A stretch of DNA of 6,576 bases. It comes from CAZERT01 sp964630015 (lineage in GTDB: Bacteria; Patescibacteriota; Microgenomatia; UBA10105; UBA927). The notes beneath the pieces were generated by a model that saw nothing but the letters and a program-made list of their open reading frames with translations, had not been told where the DNA came from and searched no databases. Positions 6,274 to 6,576 of this stretch are shown in pieces (the stretch's first letter is position 1; each line of letters starts with the position of its first letter). The translations under genes and the position numbers were made by a program. Location of the stretch: NCBI GenBank assembly GCA_964630015.1, contig CAZVTJ010000052.1, forward strand, positions 1-6,576, written 5' to 3'.

Positions 6274-6286
6274 TATCGTTACGATA
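6274..6286. other. Small hairpin just after the tRNA gene
   Basis: TATCGT (6274-6279), one base, then ACGATA (6281-6286) form a six-base-pair stem eight bases beyond the tRNA 3' end, as read on the minus strand. It could assist 3'-end processing or weak termination. There is no T-run. Confidence 0.3.
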
Positions 6287-6294
6287 GTACCAAG

Positions 6295-6366
6295 TGCCCC
6301 TAGAAGGAATCGAACCCTCATTTTTCCCTTAGGACGGGACTGCTCTATCCATTGAGCTATAGAGGC
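6295..6366 (-). tRNA. tRNA-Arg(CCU)
   Basis: The minus strand from 6366 folds as a 72-base cloverleaf. The acceptor GCCTCTA pairs with TAGGGGC (one G-U) and the discriminator is A. The D stem is GCTC/GAGC with loop AATGGATA. The anticodon arm GTCCC-GTCCTAA-GGGAA has T33 and anticodon CCT, which reads AGG as arginine. The variable region is four bases (AAAT). The T arm is GAGGG-TTCGATT-CCTTC with one G-U. Oddities are the G27-A43 mismatch, G at position 32 and no encoded CCA (CTT follows the discriminator), so the CCA-adding enzyme must complete it. Confidence 0.92.
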
Positions 6367-6390
6367 AAAATACCAAAAATACGCCCCCCT

Positions 6391-6420
6391 ATTGTACCTG
6401 CTTCTATGCTACAATACCAA
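6391..6420 (-). promoter_or_regulatory. Promoter of tRNA-Arg(CCU)
   Basis: The minus strand reads TTGGTA (6420-6415), 18 bases, then TACAAT (6396-6391). The -10 matches five of six bases and the -35 four of six. Transcription would begin near 6384, about 18 bases before the tRNA. ATTGTA (6391-6396) and TACAAT (6410-6415) form an inverted pair, so a weaker plus-strand -10 is also possible. Confidence 0.6.
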
Positions 6421-6430
6421 CTGATATTGG

Positions 6431-6576
6431 GGGATGTAGTTTTGGTTGGTAGTCCCGCTTAGCGGGAAGGGGTAAGAAAATTTCGTCGGGACGTAGTTCA
6501 GTTGGTAGTCCCGCCTTGGCGGGACGGGACGAGTAAAAAATTGAGTCAGGATGTAGTTTTGGTTGGTAGTCCCGCC
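6431..6576 (+). repeat. Tandem repeat of tRNA-5'-half-like units with a hairpin, cut by the window end
   Basis: Three units start at about 6432, 6489 and 6549 (period 57, then 60). Units one and three share ATGTAGTTTTGGTTGGTAG followed by TCCCGC; unit two has ACGTAGTTCAGTTGGTAG. TAGTTCAGTTGGTAG is the usual start of a tRNA (bases 8-22, D arm), but the D stem's second strand, the anticodon arm and the T arm are missing. In their place is a hairpin: TCCCGCT-T-AGCGGGA (6453-6467) in unit one and GTCCCGCC-TT-GGCGGGAC (6508-6525) in unit two. Each unit ends with a purine- and A-rich tail. The third unit is cut after the first hairpin arm. These may be tRNA-derived repeats or a tandem structured RNA. 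Confidence 0.7.

Noticed and set aside
6431..6576. CRISPR array
   Set aside because: Units recur every 57-60 bases, but the segments between the conserved words are themselves alike (GCGGGA and AAAATT retained), unlike unique spacers, and no cas gene is present.

Overview
The window carries the chromosomal features of a small bacterium with a standard genetic code; two genes end in TGA, so UGA is a stop and not glycine. The style of the genes resembles Candidate Phyla Radiation (Patescibacteria) genomes, perhaps the Peribacteria/Peregrinibacteria side. The grounds are an mreB gene next to a membrane-anchored PEGA/beta-propeller protein, large secreted proteins built of TG-x-N / TG-x-A repeats with a C-terminal membrane anchor, a gene without a ribosome-binding site, and a tRNA gene without encoded CCA. 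This placement is inference from style; no phylogenetic marker is complete here.

Layout. Bases 1-125 (minus strand) hold the first 41 codons of mreB, the actin-like rod-shape protein. A divergent AT-rich promoter region (126-292) separates it from a plus-strand gene (293-1603) for a membrane-anchored PEGA-domain protein with a beta-propeller-like body. After a spacer of 315 bases comes a gene with an excellent Shine-Dalgarno sequence for a small exported protein made of two copies of one repeat (1919-2452). An unusual spacer follows: a long stem-loop (2490-2533), then a dense cluster of short palindromes (2535-2628). Next is a 951-residue surface protein (2636-5491) with a signal peptide, a Pro/Gln-rich stretch, five repeat modules, two Ig-like regions and a C-terminal membrane helix. 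Its 3' end overlaps by 35 bases the convergent gene for a Crp/Fnr-family regulator (minus strand, 6101-5457), which has a near-consensus sigma-70 promoter (6138-6166). Upstream of that lie a nested palindrome (6209-6242), a minus-strand tRNA-Arg(CCU) with its own promoter (6295-6366), and the start of a tandem repeat array that resembles tRNA 5' halves with an added hairpin (6431 to the window end).

How the parts may fit. The main observation is that the small exported protein and the large anchored protein share a repeat grammar: (A/T)-(S/T)-G-(D/E)-N-S-(I/L), then about 10-30 residues later TG-x-x-x-A and a run ending in Asn. Neighbouring genes for a soluble repeat protein and a membrane-anchored repeat protein suggest partners in one cell-surface structure such as a fibre, coat or adhesion layer. 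This is inference. The structured spacer between them could tune relative expression, and the adjacent Crp-type regulator is a candidate controller, but nothing here proves either. MreB and the PEGA protein suit a cell-envelope neighbourhood.
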